A stretch of 64,000 nt of DNA from Heterohyrax brucei (Eukaryota > Chordata > Mammalia > Hyracoidea > Procaviidae), in assembly GCA_028571685.1 (NCBI GenBank), contig CM053142.1:197400796-197464795 (forward strand), written 5' to 3'. Position numbers and translations under genes: made by a program. Shown piece after piece: positions 21,261-33,601 of this stretch (the first letter of the stretch is position 1; each line of letters opens with the position of its first letter). The notes beneath the pieces are model-generated. The model was not told where the DNA came from. It searched no databases and saw only the letters and a list, made by a program, of their open reading frames with translations.

Positions 21261-24164
21261 TCTGACAATACAACTAAGAAACATTCTACAAGATGCCTGG
21301 CCAGAACTTTTGAAAGCTGTCAAGGTCGTGAGGACAATGAAGACTGAAAAACTGCCAAATATCAGTGGAGATAAAGATGCATGATGAGCAAATGAGCATG
21401 GCATCAATGATTAAATCCCAGAGCAGAAAAAAAGTGCTGGGGGAGCCAGGTGAATCTAAATAATGTCTGTAGAATTTATGGAATTGTGCTAATGCTAGTA
21501 TCTTAGTTTTAATAAAGAAGCTGCAGTTACGTAAGATGTTGACGTCAGGGAAAGCCAGGAGAAGGGCATATGGGAACTCTCTAAATTATCCTTCCAATTT
21601 TTCTGTCATTCTAAAATCATTTCAAAATTAAAAGTAGAAAAATAATAATCCCAAGGCTCTATCTCATTGATCCACATTTGGAACCTTAATCAACTGATTC
21701 AAAAACAGCATATAGCTGTTTATCAAAGATGCTCCACAGGAGATCTTCGGGCCTCGTGGGAGCAGAGAGTGATCTAAATAAAGTCTACAAGCTCTTTCAA
21801 AGCCTTAGGATCTATACACAGAGGGCTCTGCAGAGCCAGAAACACCTACCTTCTTCCAAGGCACCTCAGCACCAGCTCGGCTAGGGAGACCACCCAAGCT
21901 CCTGGGGCCTGACAGGAGGGCACTTGGCAGCCAGAAAGAAAATTGCCATTGTGGACTTGATTTCCAGGCTAGAAACCCTTCAATGACACTCAGGCTCTAG
22001 TTTCCCTTCCAATATGGGTCACCTTCCCTGGCACCGAATAACTATGGCCACTGGGAAAGTCTGGGACTAAAAATGCAAGCAAAATCTCCCTCATGGGCAC
22101 ACACTAGGGTTTCCTGCCACTGCTCCTCACTGCTCCTGGGGACCGCCACCACCCTAGACCACGTACCCCGAAGAGTCTTTGTAGTCAGCAGTAATTTTGT
22201 TTTGGAAAACAGTTACGTATCACCAACTATGTCAGGACAATGCTTGGTTTAGGTTCGAACTCCTCGTTTGTACATCCAGACGGATGTCTGTGTTTGGGGC
22301 TCCATCTACTCCTTCTTCCTCACAAAGTGGAGACAGAAAGGAACATGCACTGGGAGGAAGGTAGTTTAGACAGCCTCAACAAACCAACAAACTCCCCCTC
22401 TGTGATGAATCTCTGAGGACAGTGGGGACTCCTGGTATGGCGTTTCCTCTTTGGCAGGTTCCTCTAGGAGCAGAAGAGGTTCACCTGCTCCAAGAAAAGC
22501 TGGGACGCAGTCTGGAGGTAGAAGATGGTGGAAATGCCCTCTCAGGATGCCGGGCTGGCAATTCCAGTGTCTTCAAAAATAGCTGACAAAGCCAAGTTAT
22601 TTGCTGGTTGCATGTACAGGAGGGTACAAGACTCTTCACAGTCAACCCTGAACCTGTAACACTGATGTTCTAACATAAAAGACATCTTCTCCCCCTTGAG
22701 ATGAAACACCATCAAACGCCATCTGTGCTGCCTGTAAATTTAGCCATAAATTCTGGTTGTATTTATCGGAGGTTTGTTTTTCAAGATGGCTAATTTTAGT
22801 CTCCAATTCAACTGCACACTAATTTCCTTGTTTCTTTCTTGCTGAGAAATCTGATATAACAGCTCCTCATAGAAAGGGGTTGGCAGATGCCCAAACCCAG
22901 CAGCCTCATTTACTTAGAGAGAGGTTATTTCTCTTCTTTCCTCCTTTCCTCCCTGCCCCCCTACTTGTTTGGGCAATGCAGTTAGAATTCAGAAAAGTTA
23001 AAACAAAAACAGCATTGTCTTTGCGGAGACCCGGAGGAAGTGGGCCAGGTGGAGTGGACCCCATGGCGAAGGGTTCTGGCCCGAGAGGTAGGAAAGGGTA
23101 CCCTGGACTCATAGCCACTAGAGAAGACCACCATCTCAGAGCACAGAGGAAAGGATTGCCCCAGCCCAGCCCCGCATTATAGTACCATGTGGGCACCATG
23201 TTATACTCTGGGGAGCACTCGGAAAGTTTCTTTTTCTGAGATATCTTAAGTATGCATAAGAAGCGCTGAAAGTCTAAATCTAACTACAACAGATAACATG
23301 AAACAACCAGTCAGTAGAGATTTAAAAAACTGCATGATGGAGGCTCTTCAAAGAAAGGTCCTTAGCCATGAAATACGCATAGACTGGTAAATTGTGTTTA
23401 GAGCAACCAAATATGTGTCTCCCATCCCATCTTGACAAATTATGAGTTTGCCGGGGAGGCAAATGGAGTTAGGTGGGAGTTCTCAAATTGGAGACAAACG
23501 GAACTGTCCCCAGGATGCTGGAACAGGGGTTCCTTCTGACGGCCTTCTCACATAGCTTACCCGAGGAGTAGGGAACACAGGGAAGGATGATGCCCTGGAC
23601 TGAGAATCCTAGAAAGCCACGTGAGCTCAGAAAACAGATGAGCGGGCTGAGGGTTCTCTTAGACACAGGGTTATGTGATTGCTGGGAAAATCCAATTCAC
23701 CATTAGGGGAAAGTTAAATACAGTCGCATTTGCTGACTGCGTTATCACGGCACACCTCTCTGCGGAGGTTCTGTTACCATGTCGTACGTGGGCCTGAGCC
23801 AGTTCACAGCATGCCCAAGGTCAACTACAGATGTGGAGGAGCCCAGGTTCAGCTCTAGGCCTGAGGTGCTGTCTCTGTGACCTCAGCTACCACGGGTCGT
23901 GAGGGCAGATCCCTGTCACTGCTACATGCCCCGAACATAGCACAGTGCCTGGAATGCAGTAGGGTCTTTAGGTTCTCAGTGATGATTAATTGAATGCATT
24001 AATGACAGTTGATTGCATTTTTTAACTCTTAAAGAAAAGGCTTTATATGATATACTGCTTGCACAGAACCATCCAAAAGCAACATTCACAAGTGAGACAC
24101 GTCATGGTGGAAACGCCGAGAAGCTGGCACTTTCCGGCAAGCGACAAGAAGTGAGAATTCAGTC
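21261..24164. other. 2.9-kb mostly unassigned interval
   Basis: 21290-21650 looks like an old interspersed repeat (A-rich, atgagcatggcatcaatgat, tttaataaagaagctgcag), but I cannot name it. A MIR-like tail may lie at 23920-23990 (cagtgcctggaatgcagtag). The rest shows no transposon, gene or simple repeat. Open frames at 22880-23199 on both strands overlap and are not convincing. Confidence 0.4.
22690..22870. promoter_or_regulatory. Weak candidate conserved noncoding block
   Basis: Repeat-free AT-rich text, aaatttagccataaattctg, caagatggctaattttagtc and ctgcacactaatttccttg, in a transposon-poor stretch. Motif support is thinner than at 6195 or 13795. Confidence 0.2.
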
Positions 24165-24290
24165 TTTCCCCTTCCACCTCTCTCTGTTCCTTGGGCTCAA
24201 TTCTCTCCCCTCTTCTCCCTCCACCCCTTCTTCTTCTTTTTCTCCCTCCTTCCCCCCTCCCTCCCTGCTTCTCTCACTTGCCTACAGCTC
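24165..24290. repeat. Polypyrimidine tract
   Basis: About 125 bases almost purely C and T on the plus strand, such as ccctccaccccttcttcttc. A tract like this could form triplex DNA. It accounts for the E/K/R-rich frame on the other strand. Confidence 0.85.
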
Positions 24291-24854
24291 CGTAGGTAGA
24301 GCCCAGAAACAAATGCATTACAACAGTCAAATGCTAGTTTCCCAAGCATATAATGTTGAAATAGGAAAACTGAGAACACTGGCACCCAAACTGCAGGTGC
24401 TGGATACCAGACAGCGATAGATAGCTGGAAAAGGGTCCAATTTTTTGGGTAGCCCACAAGGAAGGTCAGTGTGACCTGGGATGAGGGTAAAGAGAGGTTT
24501 CCCAAAAAGAGAAACCAGAGTGACTGCAAAGCTGCCTAAGTTCTAATGTCAGACCCAGAAGAAAGAGAAGGTTAATGATCATTACTTAAAAAGAAAATAC
24601 AACCTCCCACAAACTACAGCCTACAAAATTCCTCAGGGGAGGACCTGGTAGTGCTCCCCTGATGGATCATGGCCCACCTGGCTGCAAGGGACAGCCAGAC
24701 CCTACGTACTCTGGGAAGTCCATTCAGGGGCCCCAGGCTCATTAACCAAGGTGTGCCTTGTCCTTCTGTGAGCTGTTAAACCTTAGACGATTGCACTCAG
24801 AAGCTTGATTCTGTTAGCCGTATTTCTGCTTGTCTCTTGTTACCATGTGTATCT
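24291..24854. other. Unassigned sequence
   Basis: No gene or repeat recognised. Confidence 0.4.
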
Positions 24855-25640
24855 AAATTCATACACATGTGTCAATTCACATACATTTTTTTACCCAAAT
24901 GTGTTCGAGGCTTTGCATTTTTTTAATGAATTAATAATATGTTTTGAACACCTCTCCACTGCAATCCATGTAGAACTGATGGCTATGTTGTACTGTGGGT
25001 GCATAGACCACAGTTTATTCAACTGCTTCTCCGCTGGTGGGCGTTGCAGCTGTCGGTCTTTTCTCCTGGTCTCTGAGTCATTGCCATCAGCACACTTGCT
25101 GGTAATTTGTGCAGATGGGAAACTGGGCCTGTTTCGAGATCCATTCCTAGAAGCGAACTCGTGCACCAAAGGCACATGCGTTCTAAATTCGTAGAAACTC
25201 TCACACTGTGCTCCAAAAAGTCAGGTTCGTGCTGCAAGCCCTAGGACAGTGTGCAGAGTCTCCACTTCCTGTGCTGACCACAATTCTGGGGGCACTCACT
25301 GCGCACCCTTACAAATGCTATTAGAAGGAAAAGGATTATCACATTTTAATGCAGTTTCCTCAGTTAAGAATCTCCCATTTGGCTTCTCTGCCATTGCATT
25401 TGTTGTGTTTTAGTGAACTTTCTGTTTGTGTCCTCTTCCATTTTGTATTGGATTTCTCATCTTTTTGATGACTTATAAGAGATGATAGATATTAATGACA
25501 TTAACCCTTTCCTGTGATGTGTGTGATGATACTTTTCCATTCTGTGCCTTTTCTTTTACATTTTTAGGATATTTTAAATTGTAGGAAAGCACTCAAATAT
25601 TTTCCTTCATAGCTGACACTTGTGCAAAAGTCTTCCAAAA
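24855..25640 (-). mobile_element. Old L1 (L1M-type) 3' part
   Basis: The minus-strand L1 3' region is recognised from the order of phrases: gcatagaccacagtttattc, gggcgttgcagctgtcggtc, gatccattcctagaagcgaa, ctcacactgtgctccaaaaa, agaatctcccatttggct. The 129-codon plus-strand frame within it is an artefact. Confidence 0.7.
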
Positions 25641-25659
25641 GCCTTTGTGTGATGTGCTC

Positions 25660-25718
25660 TTATGTGTTGGGTGGGTGGGTGCGTGGATGTCTGGTGGGTG
25701 TGGGAGTGTGGGGGTGTT
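25660..25718 (+). repeat. G-rich tract with quadruplex potential
   Basis: tgggtgggtgggtgcgtgg and further ggtgggtgtgggagtgtggg runs give more than four closely spaced GG/GGG blocks on the plus strand. Confidence 0.6.
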
Positions 25719-25837
25719 CCTTCCTAGTTGCGTTTTCAGTCTTTAAGCTTTCCAGAACTGGTTTGACATGTGGAGGCTGACAGCCAGCCCAGCACCAACA
25801 GCTGTTGTAGAATAAACACACCTGATGCCCGGGGCCA

Positions 25838-26215
25838 GCTTGGTCATTGTTGTTAATTGCCATGAAGTTGGATCCCACCCATGGCCACAACCAAACAAAA
25901 CGCTGCCCAGTCCTGGGCCACACATCTGACCCATGCTGTGCTCAGGCCCATTGCCGGGGCCACCGTGAGCTTGCGTGCCTTCCGAGCTAGACAGGTCGCC
26001 TTCCAGCACTGATCTGACAAGGCTCTCTACAGATCCACAGGCTGATTTTCAGGAGTCGAGCTCCAGGCCTTTCTTCCTACTGTGTCCTAGTCTGGAAGCT
26101 CCACTGAAACCTGTCCACAATGGGTGGCCCTTCTGGGATTTGAAAATCAGTGACATGGTCTCTGGCATCACAGAAACACGCAGCTACCACAGCCTGACAA
26201 ACAAACAGGTGGTAG
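25838..26215 (-). mobile_element. Internally deleted RTE derivative
   Basis: Minus strand. The RTE 3' end (gttaattgccatgaagttgg, atggccacaaccaaacaaaa, cactgatctgacaag) is joined to the RTE 5' UTR (gattttcaggagtcgagctc, caggcctttcttcctactgt, gtctggaagctccactgaaa, ctggcatcacagaaacac). It has the same architecture as 15565-15962 and 52888-53325. Confidence 0.85.
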
Positions 26216-26760
26216 GTGCCATCTTTACCACACGGGCACAGATCTGACACACATTTTTTGCCATTCTGCTCTCATATCTGCCTGTGCTGGCAGGGCTCAG
26301 GGAGAGCTGTCACTGTCATAGCTTTTGGTCATGTGATGATACCAGGTAGGTACAGCGCTTCCATCCCCCAGGGTTGGATGTTCTCTTTTCCACGTGAACT
26401 TTAGAGTTATTTTACATAGTTTCAGAACACTGGGTATTGTTTCAGCTGAACGTGGAGAGAGCGTGTGAATGAGTTTGGAAGCACCGGCGTCTGAGCGTGC
26501 CTCCCTGAAGGTGAACAGGGCCATTGATCTCTTTGGCTCAGTTCGGTTCCCAAGAATGTAGGGCTGCAGTTGGGCTCTCAGCTCAGTGATCTTTGCTGGG
26601 TGCTGCGTCCTTACAGTACCATGTCTTCCTTCTCAAGACAAGAGCAAACTTTCTCACGTCTTCAGTTATTCGTGTGCCCAGATATCCACACACCCACCAC
26701 CTGAGTCCTCTCTACACTTTACCCTAAGGTTGCCTTCCATCTCCCTGACCACTTCATGTG
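26216..26760. other. Unassigned, possibly old L1
   Basis: 26380-26460 (ttccacgtgaactttagagt, ttttacatagtttcagaac) resembles minus-strand L1 ORF2 text. The rest is not recognised. Confidence 0.3.
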
Positions 26761-26762
26761 AA

Positions 26763-26910
26763 AGTGCACGTGCACACACACACACACACACAAGACAGAC
26801 ACATTCACACGCAGACGTGCATGCACAAACACACTCACAGGCACATACACATGCATGCACACGTGCATATGCAAACATACATGCACACATGTGTGCACAG
26901 ACAGGCTTCC
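26763..26910. repeat. (CA)n with CATG-rich extension
   Basis: A pure (CA) run at about 26773-26792, then irregular alternating purine-pyrimidine text (acatgcatgcacacgtgcat). It drives the His/Thr-rich frame of 26586-27290. Confidence 0.9.
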
Positions 26911-27121
26911 ATGCACACACTTATAGAGACCAGAATCACCACTTCCCTTCCACTCCCAACTACCCGAGCACCCCAGCTGACCGAAGCTGGGCGCGCGATT
27001 CCTCTGCCCCTGGAGAGGAAGTGATGCTGATGAAGAGCACAGCTCACCTACCGGTCGGCACAGATCACCTTCTGGTTGACGCATCTGTGGTTCACTTTGT
27101 CGCTCACACAGAACACACGGC

Positions 27122-27545
27122 TGTAGTTAAGTTGCTGTTGAGTCTGCTGTGGCTCCTGGAGACCTCGTGCGGAACAAAACGAGCAGTTGCCTGGCCCAGT
27201 GCCGTCTTCATGACCGTCGGTGCACTGGAGCCCGCTGCCGTGGCTGTGTTTTCTTTCCACCTCCCAGAACAGTCTCCTCCCTGTGGCTGATCCTCTGCTT
27301 TAACAAACGCGATGTCTTTTTCCAGCATGTAGTCTTTCCTGATGTCACATTCAAAGCAATTTGAGTTGAAGTCTTAACCATCCTTAACCATCCTTTCTTC
27401 CTTTCTTCTAAGCACCAATTCCAGTTATATTTCCTGTAAAGCTGATTTGTTCTTTCTTTTGGCAGGCCACCTTCTATATTCCATATTCTCTGCCTAAACC
27501 AGATTTTGAATGCATCAGTCCTTTTTCTGTCTTCCCTAGGTGAAG
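27122..27545 (-). mobile_element. RTE 3' end
   Basis: Minus-strand tail agttaagttgctgttgagtc, then gtcttcatgaccgtcggtg, tctgctttaacaaacgcgat, gatttgttctttcttttggc and ccatattctctgc, in the same order as the other RTE 3' ends. Confidence 0.8.
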
Positions 27546-27990
27546 GAAGCATGGTTTTTTCAGCTGGTCTTTCTCAGTGAATGAGGTGTGTGGTGGGCAA
27601 CCTTGACACAGGACAGAGAAAGAAGTGACCGATACACTGTCTCTATCAGAGGCTGTGTAGGGAAAGAAGAAATAACTTCTCAGTCATCCCAAAACTTTGA
27701 AATCCCAACTTGCTCCTAGTGACACTCTCCCTAGACATTTGAGAGCTGCTTCCATCGCTGGTAAAGGGAGTATGCGTGCAAGATGCAGAGACCTACTTTG
27801 AGTATTTATTAAATATCTGCTGAATAATTGCCCCCTCTCAGCGTATTAATAGAAACCCAGAGGACCAATAGGTACTCAAAGACCTTCATCTACAAAGACA
27901 CACCAGCCATTTGCATGTCTACTGTTTGCACATTCATTACAGTCTCCTTTCTGTGCTACCAGTCAGGTGCCTTTATAGTTCCAGTACTCG
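27546..27990. other. Unassigned sequence
   Basis: No gene or repeat recognised. Confidence 0.4.
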
Positions 27991-28583
27991 TCTATGAATT
28001 TGTCATACTACAGTGGCTTGTATGTTGCTGTGACATTGGAAGCTATGCCATCAGTGTCTCAGATAAAAAGCAGAGTCACCCTCAGCGGACAGGTTTTGGT
28101 GGAGCTTCCAGATTAAGAGAGACTAGGAAGAAGGGCATGGCTCTCTGCTTCTAAAAAAAAAACAAACAAACAAAATGACCAGCGAAAAACTTACGGAAAG
28201 CACCAGAGCACTGTCTGAAAGAGCACCACCAGAAGACCAGCCCCTCTGTTTAGAAAGCACTCCAAATACAACTCAGGAGAGCTGCCACCTCAAAGCAAAG
28301 TCAACCTAAATGATACAGATGAAGACTGCAAGACCAGACCTTTGATCACTGCTATGGTACAACTTAAAATGTGAAGAAATAGCTGCCAACATCCACTAGT
28401 AAAAAGAACGTGAAATGCACAAAGCGTAAATCAAGTAAAATTAAAAGTTGTCCAGAATGAAGTGGAACACTTGAAAGTGGATATTCCAGGCATTGACAAG
28501 CTGAAATGGATTGATATTGACCACTTTGAATGGGACAGTCACATGTTCTGCTATGCCAGGAATCACAAACTGAAGAACAACAA

Positions 28584-29095
28584 TGTCATCAAGTTGAATT
28601 GTGTCCCCCCCAAAAACCATGTCTGTCAATTTGTCTGGGTCGTGATTCCCATGATTGTGCAGTCATCCATGATTTTGTCATTCAATGATATTTTCCTACA
28701 CAATAGGAATTCTATCACTGTAATTGAGTAAAATGGATCATTGGTGTTATATTGATCAGGTTTAAAAAATTAGATGCTGTCTCAAGCCAATCTTTTTTGA
28801 GATACAAAAGAGAGAACAAGCCAGCAGAGACAAAAGCAGACCTCATACGACCAAGAAACAGTGCCAGGAGCAGAGCATTGCTTTTGGACGTGAGGTTCCT
28901 GCACTGATAAGCTCCTAGACCAGGGGAAGACTGATGACAAGCATCTTTCTCCAGAGCTAATGGAGAAAGCCTTCACCCAGAGCTGATGCCCTGAATTTGG
29001 ACTTGCAGCCTACTAGACTGTGAAGAAATAAGTTTCTCTTTTTGAAGTCGTCCACCTGTGATATTTCTGTTATAGCAGACTAGCTGACTAAAATA
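28584..29095 (+). mobile_element. MaLR-like solo LTR in the RTE
   Basis: It starts tgtcatcaagttgaattgtg and ends tatagcagactagctgacta plus aaata, the same ends as the LTRs at 29980 and 42978, but is more diverged. RTE endonuclease sequence resumes after it (cccattcatgggcaaaa, then gacctattctaaagtacag). No exact TSD seen. Confidence 0.75.
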
Positions 29096-29979
29096 GTCTC
29101 CCATTCATGGGCAAAAAAAAAAAAAAAAAAAAAACCTCAAGACCTATTCTAAAGTACAGTGTTGTCAAAACAGGATAATATCCATACATCTGAAAGGAAG
29201 AATATTTAATATGACTACTATTCAAGTGGACACACCAACAACTAGTGCCAACAATGAGAAAGTAGAAGATTTTTACCAACCTTTGCAGTCTGAAATTGAC
29301 CAAACACACAATGAAAATGCATTGGTAACTACTGGAGACTGGAATGCAAAAGTTGGAAACCAGGAAGAAAGATTGGTAGCTGAACTACATGGCCTTAGTT
29401 ATAGAAACAATGCTGGAGATTACATGATAAATTTTCCAAGATCAACTATCTATTGGTTGGAAATATCTTGGCTCAATGACATAAACAGCAATTATGCACA
29501 TGAACCTTGCCAGAAGGAACATACAGGAATCAAATGTACTACACCTGAGGAAAGAGACAACTGAAAAGCTCAATATTATCTGTCAGAACAAGGCCACAGG
29601 CTGACTGAAAAATAGATTAGCACTTGTTCATATGCAATTTCAAGCTGAAGCTGAAGAAACTTAGAACAAATCCACCAGAGCCAAAGTACAACTATAACTA
29701 TATTCTCAGGAATAGATTTGGAGCACTGAACATTAACGATCAAAGACCAGACAAATTGTGGGGTGACATTAGGGACATCATACGTGAAGAGGGAAGAGAT
29801 CACTTAAAAGACTAGAGAGAAAGAAATGGCCAAACTGGATGTCAGAAGAGGCTCTGCAACTTCGTCTTGAAGGTAGAGTCACTGAAGGTAGTGGAACAAA
29901 GGGTAAATAAAAGAGCTGACGGAAGATTCCAAAGGCAACTCAAGAAGACAAAGTTTTATATTGAAATGTGCAAAGATGT

Positions 29980-30544
29980 TGTCATGGATTGAATTGTGTC
30001 CTCCCAAAAATATGTGTAGCCATGTGGCTGGGCCATGAATAGTGTCCACTTGAATAGTAGTTGTATTAAGTATTCTTCCTTTTAGATGTCTTGTGACTGT
30101 CCTCCGTTTTGTGGTTCTCTTATGCTGCATGTTAAAGGATTAGGGTGGGGCCGTAAATCCCTTTATAAGATCACCTCCCTGCTCCACTGTAAAGGAAGTT
30201 TCCCTGGAGTATGGCTTGCTCCAATCTTAATCCTTTCATCCTGCGAGAGATAAAAGGAAAGAGAAGCAAGCAGAGCATTGGGAACTTCGTACCGTCAAGC
30301 AAGCAGCACTGGGAGAAGAGTGTGTCCTTCACACCTGAGGTTCCTGCGCCAAGATGCTCCCTGGACAAAGACTAATGCAATACCAGACTTTCCTCCAGAG
30401 CTGACAGGGGGAAAGCCTTCCCCTGGAGCGGACACCCTGAATATGGACTTGTAGCCTACCAGACTCTGTAACAATAAACGTTCCTTTGTTAAAGCCATCC
30501 ACTCTGTGGTATTTCTGTTAGAGCAGCTCTAGATGACTAAAACA
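29980..30544 (+). mobile_element. MaLR-like solo LTR in the RTE linker
   Basis: It begins tgtcatggattgaattgtgt and ends agatgactaaaaca. The flanks gatgt and gacat match in three of five bases. RTE text continues across the insert: ...gaaatgtgcaaaga then catggagtcagaaaatc, compared with gtacaaagagctggaaatgg in the uninterrupted copy near 45095. About 565 bases with no internal genes. Confidence 0.85.
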
Positions 30545-31419
30545 GACATGGAGTCAGAAAATCAAAAGGGAAGAACACGTTCTACATTTCTCAAGCTGAA
30601 AGAACTGAAGAAAAAAAAATCAGGCTTTGAATTGCACTACTGAAGGATACTTCAGGGGAAATATGTATTGAACAGTGTAAGAAGAAATATCAAAAGAAAA
30701 TAGAAGGAATACATGGAATCAGTGTATCAGAAAGAACTGGCCAGTGTTCAGCTGTTTGAGGAGACAGTGTATGACCAAGAATCAACAGTACTGAAGGAAG
30801 AAGTCCAACTGGGACTGATGGCAGTGGTGAGAAACACGGCTCCAGGAACTGATAAAACACGATTTAGATATTCTAGGAAATGAGGCAAGGCCGGAAGTAC
30901 TCACTCCTCTATGCTGAGAAGTTGGGGACAGTTATCTGGCCAACTGACTGGGAGAGATCATTATTCGTGTCCACTCTAGTGAAAGATGCTCAACAGAAAG
31001 TAGATATTACTAAGCAGTACCACTAATGTTGCACACAAGTAGAAGTTTGCTAAAGATCAATCAAAAGTAGTCATAACAGTATATCAACAGGGAACTTCCA
31101 GAAGTTTAAGCTGGATTCAGAAAAGGATATGAACCTAAGGGATATCACTGTTGATGTCAGAGAGATCTTTGTTGAAAGCAGAGAATACCAGAAAGGTCTT
31201 TGTCTGTGTTTTACTGACTAAGTAAAGACATTTGACTATGTGGATCATAGCAAATTACAGACAACATTGCTGAGAATGGGGATTCCTCCCTGACACCTAG
31301 TCCAGTCTCTCAGCTGTCCGCCTAATGTTCAAGGCCCCTCAGGAGTCCTGTATAATCCCCTCACTTATTTGTCTGGATCCGTGTTGCTAGGGAGATCGCA
31401 GAATGCCTGTGGCTGCTCT

Positions 31420-31738
31420 GCCGTCTTAGCACCACCTCTAGAATTTCCAGTCTACTGTGCAGGGGACCCAGGATCCTTACCAGGCAGGGAACTTCACATA
31501 GAGACGTCACCGTCTGTCAGTGGATCGTCGTGTGTTGCTATGATGTTGAACAGGTTTCAGTGGAGCCTTCAGGTTCAGACAAACTAGGAAGAAAGTTCGG
31601 GAGCTCTACTTCTGAAAATCAGTCTGTGGATTACAATTACCAGTCTGCAGCTGATCGTGAGTATGGCACAGGACCAGACAGCATTTCATTTCTTTCTGCA
31701 AGTCATCCAATTAGTCAGGGGCAGGCAGCTAACAACAG
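31420..31738 (+). mobile_element. tRNA-Gly/RTE chimeric SINE, diverged head
   Basis: A decayed tRNA-like head (agaatttccagtctactgtg, gcaggggacccaggatcc) precedes the RTE 5' UTR (accgtctgtcagtggatcgt, tgctatgatgttgaacaggt, gacaaactaggaagaaag). A short 3' tail region follows (agcagctaacaacagcaaga at the very end is the RTE tail). Compare 36951-37112 and 63698-63935. Confidence 0.6.
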
Positions 31739-32530
31739 CAAGAATGGGTTTGGGGGAAGAATGCCACCAAGTTGAGATGACCTTCCATCTTGTCCCAACA
31801 AAAAGATAATGACACCCAGGCAGTATCAGTGATAAGGTAGACCTCGATCACCCAGCCTAGGTGCTGTCTGCCAGGCACCTCCACTTAAAGGTACAATTGT
31901 TCACCTTTTACGTTCCGTTTATTTAAAGCCAGTCACTAAGCCAAGCCCCCACTCAAGGGGAGAGGAATTAAGCTTCATCTCAGAGCACCCAACAGTGTGG
32001 CCATCATTCCTGCAGAAATTATTGCTGTGGTGTTGTGATGGTGATTCACTGTTTCCCTCCCTCTTTTCCCCTTTTGTCTTTGAATTCTTGTATAATGAAG
32101 ATCCAGCCATTCTCCTTCATTTACTGATTTGTCACCTATTTGTTCACTCATTCAGTCATTTGTTAGATGGCCTCAAAAATGTTTATTATACAGAGGGTGT
32201 TATAATTCAATTATGTCATTATTTATTCTCTTGCTCACAATGTTCCAGCTGTAGCCATTGAGAATCCTTGCAGGATTGGCATCTGAGTCCCTGTTACAAA
32301 CCCCGACTTTTTTTAAGCCCTCTCTTAGTTTCTGGCATGACACATTCCTACAGGCTATTGTATTTTCCCAGCCCTAACCCTAGAACTAGTTATTTCACTA
32401 AGTAGCCTTTAATTCTTTTTATTAGAGAATGGTCTTTAAAATCACCCTGTGGATGGCTGAATGTGCTCATTGCTGCTTGGCTGTCGCTGCTTCAAAGTCA
32501 TCTCAGTGGACAGAGCTAAAAATGTACATG
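31739..32530. other. Unassigned sequence
   Basis: No transposon recognised. AT content rises to the right. A plus-strand frame at 31995-32261 has no domain. Confidence 0.4.
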
Positions 32531-32541
32531 TGTGTGCTAGG

Positions 32542-32576
32542 TTAGCCAGCCAAGTGCTGTCAGGTTGGACCTGACT
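32542..32576 (-). mobile_element. 35-base SINE-tail micro-insertion
   Basis: Only the extreme 3' end of an afrotherian SINE, minus strand (agccagccaagtgctgtcag). It is flanked by tgtgtgctagg at 32531-32541 and tgtgtgctgg at 32577-32586, a TSD with one base difference. Confidence 0.55.
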
Positions 32577-32589
32577 TGTGTGCTGGCTT

Positions 32590-33600
32590 GTGTATACCAA
32601 TAACCACATGTTCTGTCATCGAGTTTCCATGAGAAATGGATCCAAGTAATCCTCAACCAAAGCCTGTCCATACAGCTTCCATCTGAGACATGGGACCAGG
32701 CTGGCAGGAGAAGACAGGCCTAAAGAATTGACAGAGAGGACATATTTCAAGCAAAGAGCCTTGAAATAGTGGAAGGGCAAAAATAGTACAAAAGATACTT
32801 AAAAAACAAAGACTCCAACTTCAGAGCGTATAAGGATTTTTCTCTGAAATCCTTTAGTGTGCATGCTTAAGCTCACTATGCAGCCACTTTTAAAATAAAT
32901 GCAATTTACACATTGATACTAAATAAATAATTTATAATTTTAACTTTAGATGAATCTATGGATAAAATAAGTTATCCCGATATTGGAGCACAAAGTGATC
33001 AAAGTGACTATCATGAGCGTGACTGGGCCAATTTTGATTGCTTTGATTTTAACACATAACAATTTATTCCCAAATAAAACCTGAGGACAGATTGGATATG
33101 TTTTGCTTTGTTTTGTTTTCTCCAAATTGCAGAACTTAATAAATACTCATATAACCCAAATCCCAGTGGAACATGCAGTGTTTTGAATTTCCTGTTCATT
33201 GTTTTTTAAAGATTGTTTTTGCAGGACACTTCCTGATAATCTGTGTAATTCCACCTACAAACAAACGATCTATCCCTAAAGTTTATTTGGAGATTGTAGT
33301 TGGAGCTTAGAAGACATTGTCTTACAGCAGCCATGTGATAAGTTTACAGTAAAAATGTGCAGCACAGGAAAAAGTTTCAAAGTACAGATGAATCAGAATA
33401 ATCAGGGTATCTTGTTTGGTCAGTGGCAGAAAACCCAATGCCGCAAAAGAGAGGAAGTAGTTCACTGATACACCAAAAATGCAAAGAAAGTGTATTCTGC
33501 CTCACTGACAACTGGAACTAGGATGTCAGTGCCATCAGGACCACTTTGTCCCACTCTCACATCCGTTCTCTCTATCTGTGGCCTCATTTCTCTCCTCTAC
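32590..33600. other. AT-rich unassigned interval
   Basis: 32870-33200 is AT-rich and repeat-free (taaataaataatttataatt) and could be conserved noncoding DNA, but I see no motif cluster to argue for it. A 50-base segment near 32660-32710 resembles the 55-base unit at 33602. Confidence 0.4.
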
Positions 33601-33601
33601 T

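Larger units (their letters stand above)
27991..31286 (+). mobile_element. RTE LINE from 5' UTR into reverse transcriptase, with two LTRs inserted
   Basis: It begins with the RTE 5' UTR (gaatttgtcatactacagtg, ggagcttccagattaagaga). The endonuclease domain runs through about 28460-29560 (ISELRW-like region, then peptide TTIQVDTPTTSANNEKVED and ALVTTGDWNAKVGNQ), followed by the linker at 29640-29980 and RT text to about 31286 (actatgtggatcatagcaaa is motif A with the Asp kept). LTRs at 28584-29095 and 29980-30544 interrupt it. The real 3' end is missing. Many stops; not functional. Confidence 0.85.

Noticed and set aside
24805..25194. 129-codon plus-strand frame resembling a secreted Cys-rich protein
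   Set aside because: It lies antisense in a minus-strand L1 3' region. The cysteines come from L1 sequence.
26586..27290. 234-codon plus-strand open frame, the longest in the window
   Set aside because: Its middle is a translated CA repeat (His/Thr runs) and its right part runs into an RTE 3' end. No domain and no support as a gene.
28584..30544. Short provirus with two LTRs
   Set aside because: The sequence between the LTRs is RTE LINE, not retroviral, and the LTRs differ too much.
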